This document shows, piece by piece, positions 14,700-14,767 of a DNA stretch of 14,767 nt. Where the stretch lies: positions 1-14,767 of the forward strand of contig CAMFNC010000236.1 in assembly GCA_945965245.1 (NCBI GenBank), written 5' to 3'. Every line of letters begins with the position of its first letter. Positions within the stretch are counted from its first letter, which is position 1. This DNA comes from an uncultured Porphyromonas sp. (lineage in GTDB: Bacteria; Bacteroidota; Bacteroidia; Bacteroidales; Porphyromonadaceae). The position numbers were made by a program, and so were the translations under genes. Below the pieces are notes generated by a model. The model was not told the origin of the DNA, did no database searches, and worked only from the letters and a program-made list of their open reading frames with translations.

Positions 14700-14767
14700 T
14701 TTATACACAAAATAAACTCAATTTATACATATTTTCCTCGCGTTTTATGCATAAAATAAAATCAATT
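14700..14767. repeat. 22-bp periodic repeats reaching the window edge
   Basis: Copies of TTTATRCAYA begin at 14700, 14722 and 14744, exactly 22 bp apart. The two bases at 14766-14767 (TT after CAA) are in phase for a fourth copy outside the window. Copies one and three are similar over 24 positions (21 identical). Copy one contains TTATACACA, which fits the DnaA-box consensus TTATNCACA; the other copies differ at one position. Regular spacing near two helical turns suggests a protein-binding array such as DnaA boxes, ArgR-type boxes or iterons. The identity is unresolved. Confidence 0.6.

Noticed and set aside
14183..14710. 175-aa open frame antisense to the DUF1573 gene
   Set aside because: It spans the DUF1573 gene and its terminator on the opposite strand and has no family features.

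Overview
The window looks like chromosomal DNA of a Bacteroidota species, probably order Bacteroidales and possibly close to Porphyromonas. Supporting signs are promoter -7 elements of the TAnnTTTG type, starts without clear Shine-Dalgarno sequences, a DUF4492 gene in front of cydAB, and Bacteroidota-typical families (BACON, DUF4876, DUF1573). The base composition is roughly balanced. No tRNA, rRNA, CRISPR array, transposase or phage gene was seen.

Layout. (1) Positions 1-2162, plus strand: a TetR-type regulator and a FabG-type ketoreductase 19 bp apart, then a small secreted beta-barrel protein closed by a very strong hairpin terminator. (2) Positions 2313-5599, plus strand: a Bacteroidota-type promoter, a small palindrome in the leader, a DUF4492 membrane peptide, then cydA and cydB. 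Together they encode the cytochrome bd quinol oxidase. The unit ends in a hairpin shared with the converging operon. (3) Positions 5624-13838, minus strand, transcribed right to left: a five-gene envelope operon. In order it holds a TonB-dependent receptor, a 147-150 aa lipoprotein, a second outer-membrane barrel (DUF6850-like), a lipoprotein with two BACON domains and a fimbrial-tip/FISUMP-like C-terminal half, and a BACON + DUF4876 lipoprotein. No SusD-like protein is present, so it is not a standard glycan utilisation locus. (4) Positions 13839-14767: a divergent promoter region, a secreted DUF1573 protein with its own terminator, and the first units of a 22-bp repeat that runs off the window.

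How it works together. The cyd operon is the high-affinity oxygen-respiration module of an anaerobe or microaerobe. TetR-FabG looks like a self-contained, locally controlled lipid or redox step. The five-gene operon is the most interesting part: two outer-membrane barrels and three probable surface lipoproteins suggest a dedicated TonB-powered uptake or surface-display machine for an unknown ligand. Between its third and fourth genes lies a 24-bp tandem repeat with a long palindrome, a candidate RNA switch or polarity element that would separate the receptor/barrel genes from the two large lipoproteins.
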